64,000 bases of DNA, taken from contig NZ_JACJUO010000001.1 in assembly GCF_014397025.1 (NCBI RefSeq), positions 1,102,501 through 1,166,500 of the forward strand, written 5' to 3'. How positions within the stretch are numbered: position 1 is the first letter of the stretch; each line of letters starts with the position of its first letter. The stretch comes from Ochrobactrum sp. Marseille-Q0166 (GTDB taxonomy: Bacteria > Pseudomonadota > Alphaproteobacteria > Rhizobiales > Rhizobiaceae). Under the pieces are notes generated by a model, which did not search any database, was not told where the DNA came from, and saw only the letters and a list, made by a program, of their open reading frames with translations. Positions 28,028 to 37,291 of this stretch are shown one piece after another. A program made the position numbers and the translations under genes.

Positions 28028-29830
28028 GTGTCTCAGTCTAAGCAGGATAAGCCGCAATCGCGTGACCCTATTGTCCAGAAGCGGTCGGAGAGCGACCAGA
28101 TGGACGGCAGCGATCTTTTCTCACAAGTTCGCATGATGATGAGCGCGTTCTGGGTCTCGCCGGTGCGAAACCAGCTGATTGCTTTGGGAACCGGCATTTT
28201 TGTTCTGATTGTGCTGATTGCTGTTGGACAGGTTGCTATCAACCGTTGGAACGTTCCTTTCTATAATGCACTTTCAGATCGCAATCTGAGCGCCTTCTTT
28301 CATCAGCTATTAATCTTCTTTGCGATTGCGGGATCCATCCTCATCCTCAATGTTTCGCAGACCTGGCTGAACCAGATGTTCAAGCTGAAGCTGCGTGACG
28401 GGCTGGCGCGTGATCTGGTGGGGGAGTGGCTGAAACCCGGTCGGGCATTTCGGCTGGCGAAAGCGGGTGAGATTGGCGTCAATCCCGATCAACGGCTTCA
28501 GGAAGATGCGCGGCATCTGGCTGAAACGACCAGTGATCTTGGTATCAACCTGTTGCAATCAACGGTCATTCTTGTCAGCTTCGTTGGCGTTTTATGGTCG
28601 CTTTCCAGCGGTTTTGTTTTTCATATCTGGGGCTATAGCTTCTCGATACCCGGCTATATGGTTTGGGCGGCGGTATTTTATGCCGGATCTGCATCGCTGC
28701 TTTCCTGGTTTGTGGGTCGCAGCCTTGTCAATCACAATGCCAATCGCTATGCGCGTGAAGCGGATTTTCGCTTTTCGCTGATGCGCGTCAATGAGCATAT
28801 CGATGCTGTGACGCTAGCCCGTGGCGAAGCGGATGAGCGTCGCAGGCTGGATCGCGATCTTGATGCCGTGTTAAGTGCGATCAAGCGGATTGTCATTGCC
28901 ACAACCAATCTCACATGGGTAACGGCTGGCTATGGCTGGTTCACCATTGTTGCACCAATTCTGGTTGCCGCGCCGGTTTATTTTTCGGGCGGGCTGACCT
29001 TCGGCGGATTGATGATGGCCGTCGGTGCCTTCACGCAGGTGCATAATTCGTTGCGCTGGTTCGTCGATAATTTTGGTGCCATTGCCGATTGGCGTGCAAC
29101 GTTGTTGCGGGTTGCGAGCTTTCGTCAAGCAATCATGCGCATGGATGAGATCGGTCATCTTGATCGTCAGATCAGCATTGAAACCAATGAAGCCGAACAA
29201 CTGACAATCGATGATCTGTCGATTTCAGCGCCTGATGGCTGTCTCAATCTTGTAGAAAAAAATGTCGTCCTCCATACCAGTGAACGTCTGATCGTGACCG
29301 GTGCAACGGAATCGGAGCGCAGTCTTTTGTTTCGTGCTGTGGCGGGGCTATGGCCTTGGGGGAGTGGGCGCATCGGCCTGCCTGCGGGCGATCGTGTCGT
29401 TTTCATTCCGCATGCGCCCTATATTCCGCCGGGCAGTCTTCATGATGCCGTGGTGTATCCCCTCAATGCTGCTGATTTCTCCAAAAAGCAGGTGCTTGAA
29501 ATTCTTAAATTCGCGGGTCTTGAGCGACTGGAGCCACAGATCGATCGGGTTTTGCGCTGGGACCGTACGTTGACGGCTGACGAGCAACAGAGCCTCGCTT
29601 TAGCGCGACTTGTCCTGCAAAATCCAAGCTGGGTGGTGATTGACGGTACACTGGACGGAATGGACGAGGATGCGCGTAAACGCGCTTATTCTATCCTGAC
29701 CGGTCCTTTACAGAATGCTTGCGTTATTCATATTGGAAAAGGTCTCGGGCATGATGGCCTGTTCGCACGCCATCTTCATTTGGAGATGGACTTTCACGCG
29801 GATCCGCTGCGACTACCTCATCAAACGTAG
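28028..29830 (+). CDS. SbmA/BacA-like ABC half-transporter with degenerate ATPase domain
   Basis: 600 residues. The N-terminal 330 residues are a membrane domain of the ABCD/SbmA-BacA type (WLNQMFKLKLRDGL, NPDQRLQEDARHLAE, LTFGGLMMAVGAFTQVHNSLRWFVDNF). The C-terminal domain keeps the shape of an ATP-binding cassette but not its chemistry: the P-loop reads GATESERS (425-432) with Arg for the Lys, the signature LTADEQQS replaces LSGGEQQR, the Walker B Asp539 is followed by Gly instead of Glu, the Q-loop has His462 and the H-loop has Lys571. ATP hydrolysis is unlikely. GTG start at 28028 with AGGA before it. Confidence 0.88.
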   Translation: MSQSKQDKPQSRDPIVQKRSESDQMDGSDLFSQVRMMMSAFWVSPVRNQLIALGTGIFVLIVLIAVGQVAINRWNVPFYNALSDRNLSAFFHQLLIFFAIAGSILILNVSQTWLNQMFKLKLRDGLARDLVGEWLKPGRAFRLAKAGEIGVNPDQRLQEDARHLAETTSDLGINLLQSTVILVSFVGVLWSLSSGFVFHIWGYSFSIPGYMVWAAVFYAGSASLLSWFVGRSLVNHNANRYAREADFRFSLMRVNEHIDAVTLARGEADERRRLDRDLDAVLSAIKRIVIATTNLTWVTAGYGWFTIVAPILVAAPVYFSGGLTFGGLMMAVGAFTQVHNSLRWFVDNFGAIADWRATLLRVASFRQAIMRMDEIGHLDRQISIETNEAEQLTIDDLSISAPDGCLNLVEKNVVLHTSERLIVTGATESERSLLFRAVAGLWPWGSGRIGLPAGDRVVFIPHAPYIPPGSLHDAVVYPLNAADFSKKQVLEILKFAGLERLEPQIDRVLRWDRTLTADEQQSLALARLVLQNPSWVVIDGTLDGMDEDARKRAYSILTGPLQNACVIHIGKGLGHDGLFARHLHLEMDFHADPLRLPHQT

Positions 29831-29862
29831 ATTTTTCAGGGGCAGGGCCCAATCATTTAGAG

Positions 29863-29889
29863 CTTCGATCTGATCCAATCAGATCGAAG
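29863..29889. repeat. 27-bp inverted repeat, copy D type
   Basis: CTTCGATCTGAT-cca-ATCAGATCGAAG, perfect 12-bp arms, without a T run, placed 32 bases after the ABC gene stop. It looks like the palindromic unit of an intergenic repeat family rather than a terminator. Confidence 0.5.
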
Positions 29890-29928
29890 TGCGCTGTAAT
29901 GGCGCTTGAGCCTAAATTATCTTACGAT

Positions 29929-29962
29929 AAAAGGCCGCAGATTTTCATCTGCGGCCTTTTTC
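29929..29962 (-). terminator. Terminator of carB
   Basis: AAAAGGCCGCAGA-ttttca-TCTGCGGCCTTTTT, usable on both strands, 16 bases past the carB stop. Confidence 0.87.
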
Positions 29963-29977
29963 TACGTCTATAAATGC

Positions 29978-32900
29978 TTATGCGCGGAAGTAGTCTTGCA
30001 GCGGACGAACTTCCATGGAACCAGCCTTCAGCGCTGCAATAGCTTCGGCAGCGGCCTCTGCACCTGCCATGGTGGTGTAGTAAGGCAGTTTCTGCATCAG
30101 CGTTGCACGACGGATCGACTTGCTATCGGATACGGCACTCGCGCTATCGGTTGTGTTGAACACCAGGTGGATCTGACGGTTACGGATCGCGTCTTCAACG
30201 TGTGGACGGCCCTCGATAACCTTGTTGATCTTGGTCGCTTCTACACCATTTGCAACGAGGAACTGCTGGGTGCCGCCCGTTGCCATGACCTTGAAACCAA
30301 TGCCTGCCAGTTTGCGCACTGGACCAAGCACACGCTCCTTGTCTTCATCGCGAACCGATACGAAAACCGTACCTTCACGTGGAAGTTCAACGCCAGCGCC
30401 AAGCTGAGCTTTGGCAAAAGCGAGAGCGTAATCATAATCGAGGCCCATGACTTCGCCGGTCGAACGCATTTCCGGTCCGAGCAGCGTGTCAACGCCGGGG
30501 AAACGGGCAAACGGGAACACAGCTTCCTTGACCGCGATGTGCGGGCGGGCATTCGGCTGTGGCTTGCCGCCATAGGCGTTGATTGCGTCGTTGAGGCTTT
30601 CACCAGCCATGATGCGGGCTGCAACCTTGGCAATTGGTGTACCGATTGTCTTGGCCACGAATGGGACAGTACGCGATGCGCGTGGATTGACTTCAAGAAT
30701 GAAGATTTCATCGTTCTTGATGGCAAATTGTACGTTCATCAGGCCGCCAACATTGAGCGCCTTGGCAAGCAATGCTGTCTGGCGTTCCAGTTCAGCGACG
30801 ATTTCTTTCGAAAGCGTGTGGACTGGCAGGGAACATGCGGAGTCACCCGAATGGATACCAGCCTCTTCGATATGCTCCATGATGCCGGAGACAAAGCTGT
30901 CCTTGCCGTCGCAAAGGCAATCAACGTCTACTTCGATAGCCTGTGTCAGGTAGGTATCGAAAAGAAGGGGGTTCTTGCCGAGAAGCGTGTTGATCTGGCC
31001 AGTCTTGTCATTCGGATATTTGGCCTTGATGTCTTCAGGCACCAATTCTGGAACGGTGTCGAGGAGATAGGTCTGCAAACCGCGTTCGTCGTGAATGATC
31101 TGCATGGCGCGACCACCCAGAACATAGGACGGACGAACAACCAGCGGGAAGCCAAGATCGGCTACGATCAGGCGAGCCTGTTCAACCGAATAGGCGATGC
31201 CGTTCTTTGGCTGATTGAGACCCAGCTTGATCAATAGCTTCTGGAAGCGGTCACGATCTTCGGCGAGATCAATAGCATCCGGTGAAGTGCCGAGAATTGG
31301 AATGCCGGCCTTCTCGAGTGCGTTCGCAAGCTTGAGCGGCGTCTGGCCACCAAACTGTACGATCACGCCATGAAGTGTGCCTTTTTCCTGCTCAACGCGC
31401 AGGATTTCCAGAACGTCTTCGGCAGTCAGCGGTTCGAAATAGAGGCGGTCGGGAGTGTCGTAATCGGTCGATACGGTTTCCGGGTTACAGTTGATCATGA
31501 TGGCTTCATAATCGGCGTCATTGAGCGCGAAGGCTGCATGGCAGCAGCAATAATCGAACTCGATGCCCTGACCAATACGGTTTGGACCGCCACCCAGAAT
31601 CACCACCTTCTTGCGATCCGAAACCTCAGCTTCCGAGCGTGGCTGGCCGACAAAAGGCGTTTCATAAGTCGAATACATGTATGCTGTTGGTGATGCGAAT
31701 TCCGCAGCACATGTATCAATGCGCTTAAAGACCGGATGAACGTCAAGTTCATTGCGCAGCTTTGCGACGTCTTCGGCATCCTTGCCGATCAAGCCTGCAA
31801 GGCGTGCATCGGAGAAGCCCATGGACTTAAGCTTGCGCAGGTTTTCTGCGTCCTGTGGCAGGCCATGTTCACGGATGCGCGCTTCCGTGTTGACGATCTC
31901 TTCCATCTGCTCAAGGAACCATGGATCGATCTTCGATACGTCGTGTATCTGCTCCGTGCTGAGGCCAAGGCGCATGGCCTGTGCCACCATGCGCAGGCGG
32001 TCTGGCGTTGGTGTGCCGATAGCGGCGCGGATCGCGTTTTTCTCGTCACCTTCTTCAATGTTGGGGATCGAGATTTCATCGAGGCCGGTCAGACCTGTTT
32101 CAAGGCCGCGAAGCGCCTTCTGCAAGCTCTCCTGGAAAGTACGGCCGATAGCCATAACTTCACCCACGGACTTCATAGCCGTCGTCAGGATTGGCGACGA
32201 GCCAGGGAATTTTTCAAAGGCGAAGCGCGGGATTTTGGTGACAACATAGTCAATCGATGGTTCGAATGAGGCAGGCGTTGCGCCGCCAGTGATGTCGTTG
32301 TCGAGTTCGTCCAGTGTGTAGCCGACCGCGAGCTTGGCCGCGACCTTGGCAATCGGGAAGCCGGTGGCCTTGGAAGCGAGTGCCGATGAACGCGAGACGC
32401 GTGGGTTCATTTCGATGACGATCATACGGCCGTTGGCCGGATTGATCGCAAACTGGACGTTCGAGCCGCCGGTTTCAACGCCGATTTCGCGGAGCACCGC
32501 AATCGAGGCGTTACGCATGATCTGGTATTCTTTGTCGGTGAGCGTCAGTGCAGGAGCTACTGTGATAGAGTCACCAGTATGCACGCCCATCGGATCGAGG
32601 TTTTCGATCGAGCAGATGATGATGCAGTTATCCGCTTTGTCGCGGACGACTTCCATTTCATATTCTTTCCAGCCGAGAACCGACTCTTCGATCAGCACTT
32701 CGGTCGTTGGCGATGCATCCAGACCGCGTTCGATGATCTCGAAAAATTCCTGACGGTTATAGGCGATGCCGCCGCCGGTGCCGCCGAGCGTAAAGCTTGG
32801 GCGGATAATGGCTGGAAGACCCACAAAATCCAGAGCCTGTGCAGCTTTGGCAAGCGCATGGCTCATATAGCGCTGTTTGCGTTCAACTTCGCCGAGCTGC

Positions 32901-33466
32901 CATTCGGTTTCGAGCTTGTCGAGTGCCTTATCGAGCTCATCGCCCGAATACTGTGCCTTGACTTCCTTGCGTTTGGCTTCGTGCAGTTTGCGGTCTTCGT
33001 CTTTGATTTCCGTCGCGTTGGCGAGCATGGAATTTGGCGTATCAAGGCCGATCTTGTCCATAGCTTCGCGGAACAGGGCACGGTCCTCCGCCTTGTCGAT
33101 GGCTTCTGCATTCGCACCGATCATCTCGACATTGTAACGCTCGAGAACGCCCATGCGGCGGAGCGACAACGCAGTGTTGAGTGCAGTCTGACCACCCATC
33201 GTTGGAAGAAGCGCATCCGGGCGTTCCTTCGCGATGATCTTCGCAACAACTTCCGGGGTAATTGGTTCGATGTAAGTTGCGTCTGCCAGATCCGGGTCGG
33301 TCATGATGGTGGCCGGATTGGAATTGACGAGGATGATGCGGTAGCCTTCCTCTTTCAAAGCCTTACAGGCCTGCGTGCCGGAATAATCAAATTCGCAAGC
33401 CTGACCGATAACAATTGGCCCCGCGCCGATGATCAGGATCGACTTGATATCTGTACGTTTCGGCAT
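29978..33466 (-). CDS. carB: Carbamoyl-phosphate synthase large subunit
   Basis: Makes carbamoyl phosphate from ammonia (tunnelled from CarA), bicarbonate and two ATP, feeding pyrimidine and arginine synthesis. 1162 residues, about 90 more than E. coli CarB. Two homologous ATP-grasp halves (starting at [20 protein letters not shown] and [20 protein letters not shown]) and the C-terminal allosteric domain ([18 protein letters not shown]). The additional residues form a charged helical insert at about 160-225 ([28 protein letters not shown]). ATG at 33466. carA lies on the same strand but is separated by an opposite-strand gene. Confidence 0.97.
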   Translation of the reverse strand: MPKRTDIKSILIIGAGPIVIGQACEFDYSGTQACKALKEEGYRIILVNSNPATIMTDPDLADATYIEPITPEVVAKIIAKERPDALLPTMGGQTALNTALSLRRMGVLERYNVEMIGANAEAIDKAEDRALFREAMDKIGLDTPNSMLANATEIKDEDRKLHEAKRKEVKAQYSGDELDKALDKLETEWQLGEVERKQRYMSHALAKAAQALDFVGLPAIIRPSFTLGGTGGGIAYNRQEFFEIIERGLDASPTTEVLIEESVLGWKEYEMEVVRDKADNCIIICSIENLDPMGVHTGDSITVAPALTLTDKEYQIMRNASIAVLREIGVETGGSNVQFAINPANGRMIVIEMNPRVSRSSALASKATGFPIAKVAAKLAVGYTLDELDNDITGGATPASFEPSIDYVVTKIPRFAFEKFPGSSPILTTAMKSVGEVMAIGRTFQESLQKALRGLETGLTGLDEISIPNIEEGDEKNAIRAAIGTPTPDRLRMVAQAMRLGLSTEQIHDVSKIDPWFLEQMEEIVNTEARIREHGLPQDAENLRKLKSMGFSDARLAGLIGKDAEDVAKLRNELDVHPVFKRIDTCAAEFASPTAYMYSTYETPFVGQPRSEAEVSDRKKVVILGGGPNRIGQGIEFDYCCCHAAFALNDADYEAIMINCNPETVSTDYDTPDRLYFEPLTAEDVLEILRVEQEKGTLHGVIVQFGGQTPLKLANALEKAGIPILGTSPDAIDLAEDRDRFQKLLIKLGLNQPKNGIAYSVEQARLIVADLGFPLVVRPSYVLGGRAMQIIHDERGLQTYLLDTVPELVPEDIKAKYPNDKTGQINTLLGKNPLLFDTYLTQAIEVDVDCLCDGKDSFVSGIMEHIEEAGIHSGDSACSLPVHTLSKEIVAELERQTALLAKALNVGGLMNVQFAIKNDEIFILEVNPRASRTVPFVAKTIGTPIAKVAARIMAGESLNDAINAYGGKPQPNARPHIAVKEAVFPFARFPGVDTLLGPEMRSTGEVMGLDYDYALAFAKAQLGAGVELPREGTVFVSVRDEDKERVLGPVRKLAGIGFKVMATGGTQQFLVANGVEATKINKVIEGRPHVEDAIRNRQIHLVFNTTDSASAVSDSKSIRRATLMQKLPYYTTMAGAEAAAEAIAALKAGSMEVRPLQDYFRA

Positions 33467-33800
33467 GGGGGCTTTTTCCTTGTTCTTAGCCTGCCAGAAA
33501 AGCCCGCACGGTTTTCCGGCGGGTTGGCAGAGGTGTATTCTGTGGGCTAAGTGGGCCTTATATGCAATGATAACCCAAAGCGGAACCCCACAAATGCCCT
33601 TATTACAAAGAAAATGTGGGCATTTGCCAAAATTCTCCTACGCGGTGTAACTTACTATTTTGTGTTACATTCAATTGTTGGTTTGTGATTGGCTTTGCCA
33701 TTTACTTTTTATGTTGCTGTGACAACAGTTTGTGTGACAATTGCGTGCAATAAAGTGTGCGGTTTGGTGATTGAGCGGCACGGTGAAGGGGAGTTGGTCC
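33467..33800. promoter_or_regulatory. Divergent control region carB / metallopeptidase
   Basis: 334 bases without a gene. Visible structure: an inverted repeat TGTAAC...GTTACA (about 33646-33669) and a direct repeat TGTGACAA at 33718-33725 and 33733-33740 (period 15). Either could be an operator; no matching regulator is evident. Confidence 0.35.
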
Positions 33801-34712
33801 ATGCGTTGGCAAGGCCGTAGACAAAGCGATAATGTCGAAGATGTACGTGGACAGCAAAGCGGCGGCTTGGGCGGTGGTTTTCGCGGCGGCGGTATGGGTG
33901 GTGGACCGGGATTCCGCATTATACGCGGCGGTGGTATCTCCGGTATTCTCATTCTTGTTGTGATGTTCTTCGTGCTGCGGGCCATCGGTATCGATCCGCT
34001 GCCGTTTTTGTTTGGTGACGGCAGTATTCAATCAACGCAAACATCGCAGCAGAGCAATGGCGGCAAAGCTGCCAATGACGAGGCAACGCAATTTGCCCGT
34101 ACTATTCTCGCCGAGACGGAAGATGTCTGGAACGGCATTTTTCAGGCACGCGGACAAACCTATTCACCACCGACAATGGTCATCTTCTCCAATGGTGTGC
34201 AGTCGGCTTGTGGTATGGCTTCATCCGCATCAGGGCCGTTCTACTGTCCCGGTGATCGCAAGCTCTATCTCGATCTGACATTCTTCAACGAACTCGCAAC
34301 CAAGTTTGGTGCGTCGGGCGATTTCGCAAATGCTTATGTGATTGCGCATGAGGTCGGGCACCATGTACAGAACCTGCTTGGTATTCTGCCGCGCTTTAAT
34401 CAGATGCGTCAGCAAATGAATGAAGCACAGGCCAACCAGATGTCGGTGCGTGTTGAATTACAGGCAGATTGCTTTGCAGGTGTGTGGGGCTATTACACTG
34501 ACCAGAAGGGTATTCTGGAGGCGGGTGACCTTCAAGAAGCGATCAATGCCGCACATCAGATTGGTGACGATACATTGCAAAAGCGCTCACAAGGTTATGT
34601 GGTACCGGAAAGCTTCAATCACGGCACGTCTGCACAGCGCGCAAAATGGTTTCAGCGTGGCTTTGATAGCGGAAAGCTTGAATCCTGCGATACATTCAGC
34701 GGCGATATTTGA
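33801..34712 (+). CDS. YpfJ-type neutral zinc metallopeptidase
   Basis: 303 residues. Cytosolic N-terminus of about 45 residues rich in Gly and Arg, one membrane helix (GILILVVMFFVLRAIGI), then the peptidase domain: YCPGDRKLYLDL, zinc motif HEVGHHVQ and the downstream VELQADCFAGVWGYY with the third ligand. Family PF04228; substrate unknown. ATG at 33801 follows GGGGAG; the frame opens at 33771 without a ribosome site. Stands between carA and carB, opposite to both. Confidence 0.9.
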   Translation: MRWQGRRQSDNVEDVRGQQSGGLGGGFRGGGMGGGPGFRIIRGGGISGILILVVMFFVLRAIGIDPLPFLFGDGSIQSTQTSQQSNGGKAANDEATQFARTILAETEDVWNGIFQARGQTYSPPTMVIFSNGVQSACGMASSASGPFYCPGDRKLYLDLTFFNELATKFGASGDFANAYVIAHEVGHHVQNLLGILPRFNQMRQQMNEAQANQMSVRVELQADCFAGVWGYYTDQKGILEAGDLQEAINAAHQIGDDTLQKRSQGYVVPESFNHGTSAQRAKWFQRGFDSGKLESCDTFSGDI

Positions 34713-34736
34713 TCGCTGAATTCGATATATACAAAG

Positions 34737-34764
34737 AAAAGCCGGGATATGATCCCGGCTTTTT
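34737..34764. terminator. Terminator between metallopeptidase gene and carA
   Basis: AAAAGCCGGGAT-atg-ATCCCGGCTTTTT, functional on both strands between convergent genes. Confidence 0.87.
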
Positions 34765-34807
34765 CGTTTCCTGACAAAGTCTTAATGCATAAATCTCAAG
34801 AGTTGAT

Positions 34808-36031
34808 TCATGCAGCTTCTTCACGTTCCGGCAGGAGCGCTTCGCCCTTCTTCTCGCGGATCAGATTGATGAACCGGCGGAAAAGATAGTGGCTGTCCTG
34901 TGGGCCAGGAGAGGCTTCCGGGTGATGCTGTACGGAGAAGACCGGCTTGCCGATAACGCGCAGGCCGCAATTGGTGCCGTCAAACAGCGAAACATGGGTT
35001 TCTTCGACATGATCAGGCAGGCTGTCGGAATCAACTGCAAAGCCGTGGTTCATCGATACGATTTCAACCTTGCCGGTGGTGTAGTCTTTTACCGGATGGT
35101 TTGCGCCGTGATGGCCCTGATGCATTTTTTCGGTCTTGGCTCCAAGTGCCAATGCGAGCATCTGGTGGCCGAGGCAAATACCGAAAACCGGCAACTCGCT
35201 ATCAACCAGCTTCTGAATGGTTGGCACGGCATAGCTCCCGGTTGCAGCCGGATCGCCAGGGCCGTTCGAGAGGAAGATACCATCTGGATTATAGGCCAGC
35301 ACATCTTCTGCCGTTGCTGTTGCAGGCAGCACAGTCACTTTCGCGCCGAGGCCTGAAAGCAGGCGCAGAATGTTGCGCTTCACACCAAAGTCGAGGGCGA
35401 CCACGTGATAGTGCGCATCGGCCTGTTCGCCATAGCCTGCACCGAGGGTCCACGGTGTCTGGTCCCATGTCTGACTCTGGCCAATGGTGACGTCCTTTGC
35501 GAGATCGAGGTTTTCAAGTCCGCTCCATCCGGCGGCACGGGCTTTCAGCGCATCGATGTCAAACTTGCCTTCGGGATCATGCGCGATGACGGCATTTTGC
35601 GCGCCACGCTCACGAATGAGCGAGGTGAGGGCGCGTGTATCGATACCGGTGAGAGCGATGATGCCACGGCTTTTCAGCCATGCATCAAGATGTTCGGACG
35701 CACGGAAATTGGATGGCGTGGTAATGTCGGCCTTGAAGATCGCGCCGACTGCACCATGACGATTGGCTGGATTCAGATCCTCAACATCTTCTGCATTGGC
35801 ACCAACATTGCCGATATGGGGGAAAGTGAACGTAACGATCTGACCTGCATAGGAAGGATCGGTCAGGATTTCTTCATAGCCGGTGAGGGCTGTGTTGAAA
35901 ACGACTTCCGCTTCAACCGCGCCGGTTGCACCGACGCCCTGGCCTTCAATGACGGTGCCGTCAGCAAGAACGAGAACGGCGGTTCGCTTGGCAATTGTCC
36001 AGGGTGCTGTTTTCGATGGGGCTTCGGTCAT
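34808..36031 (-). CDS. carA: Carbamoyl-phosphate synthase small subunit
   Basis: Glutamine amidotransferase subunit that supplies ammonia to CarB. 407 residues. The class-I amidotransferase triad is present: nucleophile Cys in [15 protein letters not shown], and His/Glu in [14 protein letters not shown]. The N-terminal half shows the CarA domain ([20 protein letters not shown]). ATG at 36031 with GGAG eight bases upstream; the GTG at 36040 would overlap that site. It ends at its own terminator, so carA and carB are separate transcripts. Confidence 0.96.
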   Translation of the reverse strand: MTEAPSKTAPWTIAKRTAVLVLADGTVIEGQGVGATGAVEAEVVFNTALTGYEEILTDPSYAGQIVTFTFPHIGNVGANAEDVEDLNPANRHGAVGAIFKADITTPSNFRASEHLDAWLKSRGIIALTGIDTRALTSLIRERGAQNAVIAHDPEGKFDIDALKARAAGWSGLENLDLAKDVTIGQSQTWDQTPWTLGAGYGEQADAHYHVVALDFGVKRNILRLLSGLGAKVTVLPATATAEDVLAYNPDGIFLSNGPGDPAATGSYAVPTIQKLVDSELPVFGICLGHQMLALALGAKTEKMHQGHHGANHPVKDYTTGKVEIVSMNHGFAVDSDSLPDHVEETHVSLFDGTNCGLRVIGKPVFSVQHHPEASPGPQDSHYLFRRFINLIREKKGEALLPEREEAA

Positions 36032-36398
36032 GGCGTGCACTCCTGCGTGGTTTCGCGCTGCCGTCTGGTGCGCGTTTTCAATTTATCAGTCATGCGGCAT
36101 GCTTCCGTGTGTCAACCGCTCAATGCGAGCAACTTGAAAAACGAAGCTTTGAGAGCCATATATGCGCCAAAAAGCAGCGGAAAATTGACTTTCCGCCGTG
36201 AGCACATGCCGATGTCCTGCTAAGCTTTGAGCCATAGAGAAACTTGGGCGCTGGGTCAACGTCTGAACGCAAGCTTTTAAGGAAATCTTGAGATCGGGCT
36301 ATTCATTCATCCCGGAACATGCGTGCGATTGCTTATGGACCAGCTTTTAGACTAGAAGCGGTTCTAATTGAACATTTTACAAATATTAGGAGAAAGAT
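36032..36398. other. Divergent region carA / yqeY
   Basis: 367 bases without a gene. The only structure seen is TAGAA-GCGG-TTCTA at 36353-36366, described separately. Confidence 0.4.
36353..36366. promoter_or_regulatory. Inverted repeat upstream of yqeY
   Basis: TAGAA-gcgg-TTCTA, 33 bases before the yqeY start. The arms resemble those of the Irr iron-control box but the spacing is different, so assignment to a regulator is a guess. Confidence 0.25.
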
Positions 36399-36851
36399 AT
36401 GTTGCGCCAGGAGATTTCTCAGGCAATGACCGATGCTATGAAGGCTCAGGACAAGCTTCGCTTGGCGACGCTCCGCCTGATCATGGCTGCAGTCAAAGAT
36501 CGCGATATTGCTAATCGCGGTGCGGGAAAAGATCCCGTTGGCGACGAAGAGTTGCTTGGCATTCTCGGTAAGATGGTCAAGCAGCGCGAAGAGTCTGCTC
36601 GCATCTATGAAGAGGGCAATCGCATCGAATTGGCTGAAGGTGAGCGTGCCGAAATTGCGGTCATTAGCGATTTTCTGCCGGTTCAAATGAGCGATGATGA
36701 AGCTAAAGCGGCTTGTGAAGCGGTTATTGCTGATATTGGCGCGAGCGGCTTGCGCGATATGGGCAAGGTCATGGCGGCACTTAAAGAACGCTATGCAGGC
36801 CAGATGGATTTCACGAAGGCAAGCGCCTTGGTGAAGTCTTTGCTTCAATAG
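36399..36851 (+). CDS. GatB/YqeY domain protein
   Basis: 150 residues, all helical. Family segments: DAMKAQDKLRLATLRLIMAAVKDRDI, IVKQREES-type GKMVKQREESARIYEEG, ISDFLPVQMSDDEA and the C-terminal GKVMAALKERYAGQMDFTKAS. The domain is related to the tail of GatB amidotransferase and is thought to bind tRNA. In many bacteria it lies near dnaG and rpoD, which follow here within 3 kb. ATG with AGGAGAAAG before it. Confidence 0.93.
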   Translation: MLRQEISQAMTDAMKAQDKLRLATLRLIMAAVKDRDIANRGAGKDPVGDEELLGILGKMVKQREESARIYEEGNRIELAEGERAEIAVISDFLPVQMSDDEAKAACEAVIADIGASGLRDMGKVMAALKERYAGQMDFTKASALVKSLLQ

Positions 36852-36890
36852 CGGCTTGTATATTTAAGTAAGTTTGTCTTTAAAGGGTCT

Positions 36891-36929
36891 TTTATTGGAG
36901 GGTTAGATTTATTTATGCCCTCCAATAAA
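36891..36929. terminator. Inverted repeat after yqeY
   Basis: TTTATTGGAGGG (36891-36902) and CCCTCCAATAAA (36918-36929), perfect 12-bp arms with a 15-base loop. Probably ends yqeY; a T run is lacking. Confidence 0.5.
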
Positions 36930-37013
36930 TTAATTGCTAAAAATTGTCGTTTACATTGAATTATTTTTTTGTTTTTTTAATATTGTATTTATTTTTTGTA
37001 AGAAAGTGTTTTT

Positions 37014-37211
37014 ATGAATAAAGCTACTAATTTTCTACTAACAATTTTTGTAGTTGGTACAACAATGATTGGCACTGCATCAGCTGAGAGTTCAAAATGT
37101 GAAGCTGCCCTGGAGATGAGGAAGGAGTTTTGTGAAACTTCTATGGCAGGAGATGAAGGTGCTCCTGGCGCTTGTTTAGGTGCACAAATTGCTGTTTGGA
37201 GTTTCTGTTAA
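37014..37211 (+). CDS. Small secreted four-cysteine peptide, unknown function
   Basis: 65 residues. Signal peptide of 24 residues (hydrophobic core FLLTIFVVGTTMIG, cleavage after TASA) leaves a mature peptide of 41 residues. Four cysteines at 29, 40, 54 and 65 have symmetric spacing C-x10-C-x13-C-x10-C, the last being the C-terminal residue, suggesting two disulfides. The surrounding DNA (36880-37220) is far more AT-rich than its neighbours and is framed by two perfect inverted repeats. The ribosome site is weak (AAGAAAG, 11 bases away). No family recognised; could be a structural peptide, toxin or effector. Confidence 0.6.
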   Translation: MNKATNFLLTIFVVGTTMIGTASAESSKCEAALEMRKEFCETSMAGDEGAPGACLGAQIAVWSFC

Positions 37212-37229
37212 TCAGTTGTAATTTTAGGG

Positions 37230-37271
37230 GCGGAAGTATCGCGGTATGGTAAGAAATCGGGATACTTCCGC
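37230..37271. terminator. Hairpin between small peptide gene and Na/Pi gene
   Basis: GCGGAAGTATC (37230-37240) and GATACTTCCGC (37261-37271), perfect 11-bp arms, followed by GTCCTTTTG. Could terminate either converging gene. Confidence 0.6.
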
Positions 37272-37291
37272 GTCCTTTTGAAAACTGAAGG

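Noticed and set aside
29906..31237. 443-codon plus-strand frame
   Set aside because: Lies wholly antisense to carB, whose motifs are intact; the frame is open only because of codon bias on the opposite strand.
32579..33550. 323-codon plus-strand frame
   Set aside because: Antisense to the 5' part of carB.
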